DNA of 64,000 bases from the NCBI RefSeq assembly GCF_016907495.1, contig NZ_JAFBCC010000001.1, positions 3,348,001 through 3,412,000 on the forward strand, written 5' to 3'. Under the pieces are notes generated by a model. The model did no database searches, had not been told where the DNA came from, and saw only the letters and a program-made list of their open reading frames with translations. The translations under genes were made by a program, and so were the position numbers. Source of the stretch: Arthrobacter tumbae. Lineage in GTDB: Bacteria > Actinomycetota > Actinomycetes > Actinomycetales > Micrococcaceae. How positions within the stretch are numbered: position 1 is the stretch's first letter; each line of letters starts with the position of its first letter. Shown here one piece after another: positions 45,800 through 54,058 of the stretch.

Positions 45800-47020
45800 A
45801 TGCTGAGGGTTGGATTGACGGGCGGAATCGCCGCGGGTAAGTCACTGGCGGCATCGACCCTGCAGGAACTCGGAGCCGTGCTGATCGACGCCGACCAGCT
45901 GGCGCGCACCGTCGTCGAACCGGGAACCGAGGGTTTGCTCGAGATAGCCGAGGCGTTCGGGCCGGAAGTGTTGCAGGAGGACGGCTCGCTGGACCGGCCG
46001 GCACTCGGTGCACGGATCTTCGCCGATCCTGACGGGCGGGCACGGCTGAACGCGATCATCCACCCGCGTGTCCGGCGCGAGGCTGCCGTTGCTGAAGCAA
46101 CCGCCCACTCGGCTTCGGCGGACGCCGTCGTCGTGCATGACATCCCGCTCCTCGTGGAAACGGGACAGGAAGACAGCTTCCACCTCGTTCTTGTCATCGA
46201 TGCACCGCACCAAACGCGCCTGCGCCGCATGGTGGAGAACCGCGCAATGACCGAAGAGGAAGCTCTGAACCGCATCGGGGCGCAGGCCGACTCCGGGACC
46301 CGCAATACCGCAGCCGACGTGGTGCTGCACAACGCGGGAACCCCGGCAGATCTGGCGGCTGAGGTCCGGAACCTGTGGCAGCAGCGGATTCTCCCCTTTG
46401 CCCGCAACATCGAGCAGCGGCAACGGGCTGAACGACGGGGCGGACCTGCGCTGGTTCAGGACCGGGACTGGCCGCGGCAGGCCTCCCTGCTGATCCGGCG
46501 GCTGACGCGGATCGATCCGCGCGTCCTCGGTGTGGAGCACATCGGTTCCACCTCCATCCCCGGGCTGCGTGCGAAGGACGTCCTCGACCTGCAGCTGACA
46601 GTGGCTTCCCTTCAGGATGCCGACGGTCTGTCCGATGCTCTCGCTGAGGCGGGGTACCCCCGCCTTCCCGGTATCCGGCAGGACACTCCCACCGCGGAGG
46701 TGCCGCAGCCTCGGATGTGGCAGAAGCGGTTGCACTGCAACGCGGATCCGGGCCGCCCGGTCAACCTGCACGTCCGTGTGGCCGGTTCACCCGGCTGGGA
46801 GTATGCCCTGGCGTTCCGCGACTGGCTGCGGACCAACCCGGACATGCTGGCGGCGTACGCTGCGGAGAAGGACCGGTGTGCCGCAATCCACCGTGGCGAC
46901 GCCACCCTGGCCGGCTACGCGGCCTGCAAGGAGGACTGGTTCACCACGTTCGCTGCGCCCCGGTTGAACACCTGGAAGAACGACGCCGGGTGGTCGCCCG
47001 GGCGATCCGTTCCACGCTGA
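45800..47020 (+). CDS. coaE: Dephospho-CoA kinase fused to a GrpB/UPF0157 domain
   Basis: Phosphorylates dephospho-CoA, the last step of coenzyme A synthesis. In the 406-residue protein the kinase domain is residues 1-200: P-loop GLTGGIAAGKS (5-15), the DADQLAR Asp, FADPDGRARLNAIIHPRV and DIPLLVETG. Residues 215-400 form a GrpB (nucleotidyltransferase-like UPF0157) domain with VLGVEHIGSTSIPGLRAKDVLDLQL and NLHVRVAGSPGWEYALAFRDWL. The same fusion occurs in mycobacterial CoaE. The GrpB domain is thought to support folding or regulation; its own activity is unknown. Divergent from yigZ. Confidence 0.93.
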   Translation: MLRVGLTGGIAAGKSLAASTLQELGAVLIDADQLARTVVEPGTEGLLEIAEAFGPEVLQEDGSLDRPALGARIFADPDGRARLNAIIHPRVRREAAVAEATAHSASADAVVVHDIPLLVETGQEDSFHLVLVIDAPHQTRLRRMVENRAMTEEEALNRIGAQADSGTRNTAADVVLHNAGTPADLAAEVRNLWQQRILPFARNIEQRQRAERRGGPALVQDRDWPRQASLLIRRLTRIDPRVLGVEHIGSTSIPGLRAKDVLDLQLTVASLQDADGLSDALAEAGYPRLPGIRQDTPTAEVPQPRMWQKRLHCNADPGRPVNLHVRVAGSPGWEYALAFRDWLRTNPDMLAAYAAEKDRCAAIHRGDATLAGYAACKEDWFTTFAAPRLNTWKNDAGWSPGRSVPR

Positions 47021-47053
47021 GATGCCGGTTCAGCCTCCAGCAAAGAGCGCCTC

Positions 47054-47074
47054 TGCGGACAGTCGTTGTCCGCA
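47054..47074. repeat. Inverted repeat upstream of uvrB
   Basis: TGCGGACA (47054-47061) and TGTCCGCA (47067-47074) are perfect reverse complements separated by GTCGT. It lies 10 bp before the -10 TAACGT of uvrB and 34 bp after the coaE stop. It could be an operator or a weak coaE terminator without a T-run. Confidence 0.55.
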
Positions 47075-47083
47075 GGTGGGCGG

Positions 47084-47095
47084 TAACGTAAGACT
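47084..47095 (+). promoter_or_regulatory. -10 element of a probable leaderless uvrB transcript
   Basis: TAACGT (47084-47089) lies 6 nt before the uvrB ATG, with no ribosome-binding site. TTGTCCGC upstream (47066-47073) partly resembles the TTGTCRGTG-N8 element of PafBC-dependent DNA-damage promoters; the match is incomplete and the spacing is 9. Confidence 0.5.
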
Positions 47096-49183
47096 ATGAG
47101 TCTTGCGCAGGAGATCAACCGTATTGTCGCGCCTTTCGAGGTGATCAGTGAGTACCAGCCGGCGGGCGACCAGCCCACCGCCATCAGGGAACTTTCCGAG
47201 CGGATCAACGCCGCAGAGAAGGACGTGGTGCTGCTCGGCGCCACGGGTACCGGCAAGAGCGCAACCACGGCCTGGCTCATTGAGCAGGTCCAGCGGCCAA
47301 CCCTGGTGATGGTGCAGAACAAGACCCTCGCGGCGCAGCTCGCCAATGAATTCCGGGAACTTCTGCCCAACAACGCAGTTGAATATTTCGTCTCCTACTA
47401 CGACTACTACCAGCCCGAAGCCTACGTTCCGCAGACTGACACCTTCATTGAAAAGGACTCCTCGATCAACGAGGAAGTGGAGCGGCTCCGGCACTCCGCC
47501 ACCAACGCCCTCCTGACCCGGCGCGATGTCATCGTGGTCGCCACCGTGTCCTGTATCTACGGTCTCGGTACCCCCGAAGAATATGTCGCTGCCATGGTCA
47601 CCCTCCGGCAGGGCCAGGAGATGAACCGGGATGACCTGCTGCGCCAGTTCGTCGCAATGCAGTATGTGCGCAATGACATGGATTTCCACCGCGGCACCTT
47701 CCGGGTACGCGGAGATACGGTCGAGATCATTCCCATGTACGAGGAGCACGCACTCCGGATCGAGTTCTTCGGCGATGAGGTGGAGCGGATCTACACCCTG
47801 CACCCGCTGACGGGCGAGGTGATCCGCGAGGAGACAGAGATGTATGTCTTTCCCGCCTCCCACTACGTGGCGGGGCCGGAGCGCATGGGCCGTGCAATCA
47901 CCAGGATCGAGGATGAACTGCGGGGGCGCCTTCAGGAGCTGGAATCGCAGAACAAGCTCGTCGAGGCACAGCGGTTGCGTATGCGCACCACCTATGACCT
48001 CGAAATGATGCAGCAGATGGGATTCTGCAACGGCATCGAGAATTATTCACGCCACATCGACGGCCGGACCGGCGGCAGCGCACCACACTGCCTGATTGAT
48101 TATTTCCCTGATGACTTCCTGCTGGTAGTGGACGAGTCCCACGTGACCATCCCGCAGATCGGTGCCATGTACGAGGGTGACATGTCCCGCAAGCGCACGC
48201 TTGTGGACCATGGGTTCCGCCTGCCGTCCGCCATGGACAACCGGCCGCTGAAATGGGATGAATTCCTGGAGCGCATCGGCCAGACCGTCTATCTGTCGGC
48301 AACGCCGGGAAAATACGAGCTCAGCAAGTCCGACGGCTACGTCCAGCAGATCATCCGGCCCACCGGCCTGGTGGATCCGGAAGTCATCATCAAGCCCAGC
48401 AAAGGCCAGATCGACGACCTGCTCGGCGAGATCCAGATCCGGGTGGAGCGGGACGAGCGCGTCCTGGTCACCACGCTGACCAAGCGCATGGCCGAGGACC
48501 TCACGGGTTACCTGCTTGAGCACGGGGTGAAGGTCGAGTACCTCCACTCCGATGTCGACACCCTGCGCCGGGTGGAGCTCCTGCGCGAGCTCCGGATGGG
48601 TACCTTCGACGTGCTGGTCGGTATCAACCTGCTGCGGGAAGGCCTCGACCTTCCGGAGGTCTCCCTGGTAAGCATTCTCGATGCGGACAAGGAGGGATTC
48701 CTCCGCAGCGCGACATCGCTGATCCAGACCATCGGTCGTGCTGCCCGAAACGTGTCCGGCCAGGTGCACATGTACGCAGACAGAATCACCGATTCGATGG
48801 CCAAGGCGATCGAGGAAACCAACCGCCGTCGTGAGATCCAGGTGGCCTACAACACCAAGCATGGCGTGGATCCGCAACCCTTGCGCAAGCGCATTGCGGA
48901 CATCACGGACACCATCGCCCGGGAAGACGCCGATACCCGTGCGCTGCTGGAGCAGACGGCGAAGTCCGCCAAGGGCAAAGGGAAGGGTAAAGGCACGGCC
49001 ATCCGCCATGACGGTCTCGCCGCTGTCCCGGCAGAGGACCTGACGGATCTGATCAGCCAGCTCACCGCCCAGATGCATGCCGCCGCAGAGGAGCTCCAGT
49101 TCGAGCTTGCGGCGCGTTTGCGTGATGAGGTGGGGGACCTGAAGAAGGAGCTGCGGCAGATGCAGTCCGCCGGCCACGCCTGA
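47096..49183 (+). CDS. uvrB: Excinuclease ABC subunit B
   Basis: The damage-verifying helicase-like subunit of nucleotide excision repair; it is loaded by UvrA and recruits UvrC. The 695-residue protein has Walker [16 protein letters not shown] (about 43-57), the damage-probing beta-hairpin [20 protein letters not shown], the DESHVT box, and helicase motifs [17 protein letters not shown] and [10 protein letters not shown] Lys/Gly-rich linker ([13 protein letters not shown]) precedes the C-terminal UVR domain ([20 protein letters not shown]) that binds UvrC. All functional motifs are intact. Confidence 0.97.
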   Translation: MSLAQEINRIVAPFEVISEYQPAGDQPTAIRELSERINAAEKDVVLLGATGTGKSATTAWLIEQVQRPTLVMVQNKTLAAQLANEFRELLPNNAVEYFVSYYDYYQPEAYVPQTDTFIEKDSSINEEVERLRHSATNALLTRRDVIVVATVSCIYGLGTPEEYVAAMVTLRQGQEMNRDDLLRQFVAMQYVRNDMDFHRGTFRVRGDTVEIIPMYEEHALRIEFFGDEVERIYTLHPLTGEVIREETEMYVFPASHYVAGPERMGRAITRIEDELRGRLQELESQNKLVEAQRLRMRTTYDLEMMQQMGFCNGIENYSRHIDGRTGGSAPHCLIDYFPDDFLLVVDESHVTIPQIGAMYEGDMSRKRTLVDHGFRLPSAMDNRPLKWDEFLERIGQTVYLSATPGKYELSKSDGYVQQIIRPTGLVDPEVIIKPSKGQIDDLLGEIQIRVERDERVLVTTLTKRMAEDLTGYLLEHGVKVEYLHSDVDTLRRVELLRELRMGTFDVLVGINLLREGLDLPEVSLVSILDADKEGFLRSATSLIQTIGRAARNVSGQVHMYADRITDSMAKAIEETNRRREIQVAYNTKHGVDPQPLRKRIADITDTIAREDADTRALLEQTAKSAKGKGKGKGTAIRHDGLAAVPAEDLTDLISQLTAQMHAAAEELQFELAARLRDEVGDLKKELRQMQSAGHA

Positions 49184-49186
49184 TCC

Positions 49187-50959
49187 ATGGGTAAGCAGGC
49201 CGGAGCCGGCAGCAGGTCATTCACCGAGATTCGGGTTCACGGGATCGGGGACCATGAGTACTACACCAGCCTCGGGCGGCCGGTTGAGAAGCGACTGAAC
49301 GCGTGGGTGCAGGTAGCGGCGCCGCCACCGCTGCCGGAACACCGGCTGCGCATTGTCAACTGGTCACGTTCGCGCCGGCGGAAGACGGGTTTCCTGTGGT
49401 ACCTCGCCTTTCCGTTCACGCTGGCGAATGTCGCGGGCCGTATGCAGCCGGTTGGTACCGGTGCCGCGCCGGCGGCGCTCCTGCGCGCCGTCGTGGGCGT
49501 AGTCGCCGTTGTGCTGACGGTGTCCCAGCTAGCATGGCTGATCATCCTTGGCGAGACGATCCTGCGCTACCTCAACCCCGCGCCGTCCGCCCTGCGGGCC
49601 GTGCCGCTGGTCGCCGCCGCTCTGCTCATCGCCTGGCTGGCGCACCGCTACCGGACGGTGGTCGACGTTCAACCGGGCCAGCGCGGTTCCCGGGTGGTGG
49701 TGGTGCCCCTGATTCACGCGGCAGTTGTTCTCTGCACGGGCGTGCTCCTGGGCATCGCTCCACCCGCCCAGCTCATCCACGGAGGGTGGCCATCCACACC
49801 CACGCCCGGGGGACCGCCCCGACTGGATGCAATGGCGTTGTGGATAGCTCTGAGCATCGGCATAACTTTTGCTGCGGCACTCATACTCGCCGTGCGCGCC
49901 AACTCCGGATCCAGGGACGGACGCAGTTCCAACGCACCGCTCGCGGCGGCCGGCGTCCTGCTCGCCGTTTCGGTGCCGCTCATGCATGCGGTCACCGCCC
50001 TGGTGCGAATGGTCCTGGATAATCTGCTCGGCTATGTCACCGGCCTGTTCGGCTGGGTACGCGCGCCGCAACCGCATTCAGGGATCCTCCTTCCCTATGA
50101 CATCCCCGCGGACCCCGGCGACAGCCGTCTCGACCTTTTCCCGTTCCTTGCCCTCATCGCCGCAGCGGCGGTGCTGCTGACGATCACCGTCGTCCTTGCT
50201 ACGGCAGCGGGTCCGGGCCTGCCGCCGCTGACATCCGGCAAGGCGGCCCGCGGGCGCTGGTGGCACAGCGTCAGCACGCATGCGCCCCGTCTGCTGCCGC
50301 GGATCCTGCCACTCGCGCTGGTGCTCTCGCTGGCAGCCATGGCCGCGGCCATAACCCTCGGGGAGGGCAGACTGGGTGGTCCGTGGCTGGCTCTGGCAAT
50401 CCTGCTGCTGCAGATCGCCGGCGCCATAGTGGTGCTGGTGGTCCTGCTCGGGCAGCTTCGCGCCCTGCGCGAGGTGCTCGGAAAGATTGCCGACGTCGCC
50501 GGCTTCTGGCCGGTCCGTGACCATCCGCTGGCAGGATCGTCCTACCGGGACGCTGCCGTTGACGGCATCTCCGGGTTGGTGGGCAGGAATGCCGCGGCCG
50601 AGGTAGTGCTTGTCGCCCACAGCCAGGGGTCGGTGCTGTGCGCCTGGTTGGTCGCGCACGCACCAGTCGGGAACCTGCGTCCACACCTGGTCACAGCGGG
50701 CTCGCCGCTCGGATCCGTCTATGCGACGTTCTTTCCCGCCACCTTCACGCCGCACCTGCTCGGTCGTGTTGCGGCGGGAACCCGGACATGGACCAACTAT
50801 TGGCGCGGCACCGACCCTGTCGGATCTCCCGTTCCTCACGCCACAAACCGTGAACTTCCAGACCCGCGGGATGACGGAATCGTTCGGGGTCACAGCGACT
50901 ACTGGACCGAACCGGAGATCGTAACCCACGTCGCACGCCTCGCCCCGCGCCGTGCCTGA
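49187..50959 (+). CDS. Membrane-embedded alpha/beta-hydrolase-like protein of unknown function
   Basis: A 590-residue protein that I cannot assign to a characterised family. It begins with a soluble stretch FTEIRVHGIGDHEYYTSLG; HG at residues 18-19 is the oxyanion-hole motif of lipase-type hydrolases. About eight or nine membrane helices follow (residues 75-430). The rest of the hydrolase fold comes after them: the nucleophile elbow VVLVAHSQGS with Ser479, a candidate acidic residue Asp543 in WRGTDPVG, and His569 in VRGHSDYW. So a catalytic domain seems to be split by a membrane domain. It starts 3 bp after uvrB, so it is likely co-transcribed. Confidence 0.8.
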   Translation: MGKQAGAGSRSFTEIRVHGIGDHEYYTSLGRPVEKRLNAWVQVAAPPPLPEHRLRIVNWSRSRRRKTGFLWYLAFPFTLANVAGRMQPVGTGAAPAALLRAVVGVVAVVLTVSQLAWLIILGETILRYLNPAPSALRAVPLVAAALLIAWLAHRYRTVVDVQPGQRGSRVVVVPLIHAAVVLCTGVLLGIAPPAQLIHGGWPSTPTPGGPPRLDAMALWIALSIGITFAAALILAVRANSGSRDGRSSNAPLAAAGVLLAVSVPLMHAVTALVRMVLDNLLGYVTGLFGWVRAPQPHSGILLPYDIPADPGDSRLDLFPFLALIAAAAVLLTITVVLATAAGPGLPPLTSGKAARGRWWHSVSTHAPRLLPRILPLALVLSLAAMAAAITLGEGRLGGPWLALAILLLQIAGAIVVLVVLLGQLRALREVLGKIADVAGFWPVRDHPLAGSSYRDAAVDGISGLVGRNAAAEVVLVAHSQGSVLCAWLVAHAPVGNLRPHLVTAGSPLGSVYATFFPATFTPHLLGRVAAGTRTWTNYWRGTDPVGSPVPHATNRELPDPRDDGIVRGHSDYWTEPEIVTHVARLAPRRA

Positions 50960-51006
50960 GGCACGCAATGTTTCCTCATCCGTTCCCGACGCAGGTACGA
51001 TGGGAT

Positions 51007-51120
51007 CAACGTAGGGGAGTATCCTTTCGCGCTACGAACGTCAACACGCAGGCCGACGACGGCCTGCCGGGCGTAGCGGTCGCACTCAGAATGCGGCGGA
51101 GAGACTTGCGAATCCCGTTG
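51007..51120 (+). promoter_or_regulatory. yybP-ykoY manganese riboswitch
   Basis: A Mn2+-sensing leader RNA. The closing stem is CAACG (51007-51011) with CGTTG (51116-51120). The two conserved loops are GGGGAGTA near 51014-51021, GTCAACAC near 51039-51046, and CGGAGAGACTT near 51096-51106, matching the yybP-ykoY consensus in order and spacing. GCAGGCC and GGCCTGC (51048-51067) form the P3-type arm. The gene downstream is terC, a family repeatedly found under this riboswitch. TACGAT at 50996-51001 is a fitting -10 that would start the RNA at the closing stem. Confidence 0.85.
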
Positions 51121-51140
51121 TACCTTCGAAAGGGTTCCTT
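51121..51140 (+). promoter_or_regulatory. terC ribosome-binding site within a small hairpin
   Basis: ACCTT and AAGGGT at about 51122-51133 can pair around CGA, hiding the AAAGGG ribosome-binding site. Opening of this stem on metal binding would give translational control. This is inference from pairing. Confidence 0.4.
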
Positions 51141-52175
51141 GTGCTTGAACTGCCCCTTGCCTTCCAGATAGGCACCTTCGTCGTCCTGGGGCTCGTGCTC
51201 CTGTTCGACCTTCTCCTCGTCGTGAAGCGTCCGCACGAACCCTCCATGAAGGAAGCCGGACTGTGGGTGTCGTTCTACGTCGGCCTCGCGCTGGTCTTCG
51301 CGGCGATCATGTTTGCCGTCACCGGACCGGAGTTCGGCGGCCAGTTCGTCGCCGGGTGGGTGACTGAGTACAGCCTGAGTATCGACAATCTCTTCGTCTT
51401 CATCATCATCATGGCGAGGTTCTCCGTACCGAGGAAGTACCAGCAGGAAGTGCTGATGGTGGGCATCATCATTGCGCTGATCCTGCGTGGAATTTTTATC
51501 CTGCTCGGCGCTGCCTTGATCAGCAACTTCTCGTGGATCTTCTACATCTTCGGTGCCTTCCTCCTGTGGACTGCCTACCACCAGGCCAAGGATTCCGGTG
51601 AAGAGGAAGAGGACAAGGAAAACAAGCTCATCACCAAACTGCGCGGTGTGCTTCCCATGTCAGAGCACTACGACGGCAACAAGATCCGCACCGTGGTCAA
51701 CGGTAAGAAGGTCTTCACTCCCATGCTGATCGTGTTCATCACAATCGGCCTGACTGACCTGCTGTTTGCGGTGGATTCCATTCCCGCGATCTTCGGATTG
51801 ACGGAAAGCGCGTTCATCGTGTTCACGGCGAACCTCTTCGCACTGATGGGGCTTCGCCAGCTCTACTTCCTGCTGGGTGGTCTCATGACCCGCCTGGTCT
51901 TCCTCAAGCACGCGCTGTCGATCATTCTTGCCTTCATCGGCGTGAAGCTGATCCTGCATGCGATGCATGAAAATGAGCTGCCGTTCATCAACGGCGGCCA
52001 GCACATCGAGTGGGCTCCCGTGATCCCGACGTTCGCTTCGCTGGGCTTTATCGTCGCCACCATCGTCGTTGCGGTCATCGCGAGCCTGCTCAGCCCGGCC
52101 GGCAAGCGCGCCAAGCTCGACGCCGAACTCGCCGCAGACGCCGAGCGTGCCCGTACCGGCGGTCCGGAACACTGA
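51141..52175 (+). CDS. TerC-family membrane protein, probable manganese exporter
   Basis: A 344-residue integral membrane protein with about eight helices. TerC hallmarks are the acidic residues inside helices: VTEYSLSIDNLFVFIIIM and DLLFAVDSIPAIFGLTESAF. A charged cytoplasmic loop (SGEEEEDKENKLITK) lies between helices 4 and 5. TerC proteins were first linked to tellurite resistance. Those behind Mn riboswitches in Bacillus export manganese, also to metallate secreted enzymes. The riboswitch here supports the manganese role. GTG start. Confidence 0.9.
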   Translation: MLELPLAFQIGTFVVLGLVLLFDLLLVVKRPHEPSMKEAGLWVSFYVGLALVFAAIMFAVTGPEFGGQFVAGWVTEYSLSIDNLFVFIIIMARFSVPRKYQQEVLMVGIIIALILRGIFILLGAALISNFSWIFYIFGAFLLWTAYHQAKDSGEEEEDKENKLITKLRGVLPMSEHYDGNKIRTVVNGKKVFTPMLIVFITIGLTDLLFAVDSIPAIFGLTESAFIVFTANLFALMGLRQLYFLLGGLMTRLVFLKHALSIILAFIGVKLILHAMHENELPFINGGQHIEWAPVIPTFASLGFIVATIVVAVIASLLSPAGKRAKLDAELAADAERARTGGPEH

Positions 52176-52194
52176 ACTCTTCGCTGAAGAGCAG

Positions 52195-52239
52195 CGCGGA
52201 AGGCGCCGGTCCTGCTGTGCAGGGGCGGCGCCTTCCGCG
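52195..52239. terminator. Terminator between terC and the aminopeptidase gene
   Basis: A 13-bp stem CGCGGAAGGCGCC (52195-52207) with GGCGCCTTCCGCG (52227-52239). The loop contains its own CCTGC-TGT-GCAGG hairpin. It lies between converging genes and can serve both. Confidence 0.8.
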
Positions 52240-52251
52240 TTGAGGGGGAAT

Positions 52252-53559
52252 CTAACCGGTGTGGGTCATAGCGAGCAGTCGCGAGAAGATGGCGTCGCCG
52301 TCGTCGTGGATGCCGTCGTGGTGAAAGTCGGCGGTTTCCCACACCTGCAGGCCCCGAACCGAGGCCGCCGTCTCAAGGGACAGGTCCCGGTCCACGTAGA
52401 TGTCATCGCTGTAGACCGCTGCGGCAGCAGGTACCGCATTGGCCGCCAGCCGGGGCACGTCATACAGCGGGCCCCAATCGTCCGCCGCGGCGATCAGCTC
52501 AGCCGTTTCCTGCAGCGGAACCAGTGAGGGGTCCTCATCGAAATACCAGGGGTAGACCATCTCTCCGGTGAGCAGCGGATCAGCGGCGTCCGGCGCGAAG
52601 TCCGGAAATTCCTCCAATACCCTCCAGGCAGCCCAGCTGGAGGCCTGGCCCTGACAGTAAATGGACTCGTGGAGGAGCGCGTAGAGCGGGTTCGAGCGCC
52701 TGCTCACCACTGACTGGAGCTGGTCCAGGAAGACAGGGGAGAGGCGGTCCCCGTCGTACGCTCCAACGAAGGCGTCCTCCAGCAGATAGTGGAGCGCATC
52801 GACCCGCGTGTTCCCACCCAGGAACGAGCCGACCATTTGGAAACGCTGGGGAGTCAGGCGCTCTCCGGTGGGCAGGACCTCCTCCACCCGGTCCAGGTGC
52901 CGCATGATGTGCGTGACTGCGGTTCTGTCCTGGGGGTAGCGGCCGAAGTATTCGGCATTGCGTTTCGCCACCCGCTTGAAAGTCGAGCGGTAGACGCGCT
53001 CGACTGGCCCGGCGAGCGGCGCCAATCCGCCGGTGATGATCGCACGGTCCATTCCCTCGGGCGCGAAGGAGAGGTAGGAGAGTGTGCAGAATCCGCCGAA
53101 ACTCTGCCCAAACACGGTCCAGGGCGCGGAGCCGAGCGCAGCGCGCATCACCTCAGCGTCCGCAACAATCGAATCGGCACGGAAATGCCGCAGGTACCCG
53201 GCCTGCTCAACAGCGGTGCCACGCTGGGGCAGGGTCAAGGGATCGGCCGGCGTGGAGAAGCCTGTGCCGCGCTGGTCCAGCATCAGGATCCGGAAGTCCC
53301 TGGCGGCCGCCTTCATCCAGCCCGACAGCTGGGTGGTGCGGTTGCCGCGCACACCTGGTCCGCCCTGCAGGAACAAGAGCCAGGGAAGCCGGGCGGCCTC
53401 GGCGTCGGAGTGGTCCGTGGAACTGTATTCCCGGGCGAAGAGTGATATCTGCTCGCCCGTCGGATCCCCGTGGTCGAGCGGAACCCGGAAACGGTGGGAG
53501 GTGCTGCGCACGCCCCGCATCACGTTCACAGGTCCGGTGTGGTGGATCGCAGAGTTCAT
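52252..53559 (-). CDS. Prolyl aminopeptidase-type alpha/beta hydrolase (S33)
   Basis: A 435-residue cytoplasmic hydrolase, probably removing N-terminal proline from peptides. It has the oxyanion motif LFLQGGPGVRGNR, the strand ILMLDQRGTGFSTP (DQRG is typical of family S33), the nucleophile elbow VFGQSFGGFCTL, and near the C-terminus DDIYVD with the acid residue and FHHDGIHDDG with the His. The start at MNSAIHHTGPVNVMRG was chosen because it overlaps the preceding gene's stop by 4 bp. It is the second gene of a minus-strand pair. Confidence 0.9.
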   Translation of the reverse strand: MNSAIHHTGPVNVMRGVRSTSHRFRVPLDHGDPTGEQISLFAREYSSTDHSDAEAARLPWLLFLQGGPGVRGNRTTQLSGWMKAAARDFRILMLDQRGTGFSTPADPLTLPQRGTAVEQAGYLRHFRADSIVADAEVMRAALGSAPWTVFGQSFGGFCTLSYLSFAPEGMDRAIITGGLAPLAGPVERVYRSTFKRVAKRNAEYFGRYPQDRTAVTHIMRHLDRVEEVLPTGERLTPQRFQMVGSFLGGNTRVDALHYLLEDAFVGAYDGDRLSPVFLDQLQSVVSRRSNPLYALLHESIYCQGQASSWAAWRVLEEFPDFAPDAADPLLTGEMVYPWYFDEDPSLVPLQETAELIAAADDWGPLYDVPRLAANAVPAAAAVYSDDIYVDRDLSLETAASVRGLQVWETADFHHDGIHDDGDAIFSRLLAMTHTG

Positions 53560-54038
53560 GCGCCGGTTCCAGCGAACGCGGCCAGCGGTGCTCCTGTCAG
53601 CCTGAAGGTTGTCCACTCGTCCTGCGGATGGGCACCCAGGCTCTGGTAGAACCGTATCGAGGGCTCGTTCCAGTTCAGGACCGACCATTCCACCCGGGCA
53701 TACCCGCGTTCGGCAGCGATGCCTGCGAGGTTCCGCAGCAGCGCTTTCCCGTAACCGGAACCCCGGGCTTCGGGGCGAACATAGAGGTCCTCGAGGTAGA
53801 TGCCGTGGACGCCTTCCCAGGTGGAGTAATTGAGGAACCAGAGGGCGAATCCCTGAACGCCGCCGTCGTCCTCGGCGATGTGGGCGAAGATGCGCGGGTT
53901 GGGGCCGAACAGGGCTTCCTCGAGCCCTTCCACCGTGTTGCGCACGGCGTCCGGTTCCTTTTCATAGACCGCGAGGTCGTGGATCAGCTGCAGGATGGTG
54001 GGCACGTCGTCCCGGCGTGCTTCGCGGATGGGAGTCAT
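53556..54038 (-). CDS. GNAT-family N-acetyltransferase, diamine acetyltransferase-like
   Basis: A 160-residue acetyltransferase. Acetyl-CoA binding is shown by LEDLYVRPEARGSGYGKALL (the GSGYGK loop). The pattern YLEDLYV and WNEPSIRFYQSLGA match the spermidine/spermine-type acetyltransferases of the GNAT superfamily. The substrate is not proven. The start at 54038 is used because TAGGCT (54047-54052, minus strand) lies 8 nt upstream, suggesting a leaderless transcript; a TTG three codons earlier is possible. It overlaps the aminopeptidase gene by 4 bp. Confidence 0.85.
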   Translation of the reverse strand: MTPIREARRDDVPTILQLIHDLAVYEKEPDAVRNTVEGLEEALFGPNPRIFAHIAEDDGGVQGFALWFLNYSTWEGVHGIYLEDLYVRPEARGSGYGKALLRNLAGIAAERGYARVEWSVLNWNEPSIRFYQSLGAHPQDEWTTFRLTGAPLAAFAGTGA

Positions 54039-54058
54039 GGTTCCCAAGCCTAGTAGGA

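Noticed and set aside
45727..46410. N-terminal extension of YigZ by 228 codons
   Set aside because: The extension runs through coaE in antisense and is Ser/Arg-rich; the YigZ domain begins exactly after GTG 45726, which has a -10 element in place.
48047..49177. A 376-codon minus-strand frame across uvrB
   Set aside because: Antisense to well-conserved uvrB motifs; no supporting feature.
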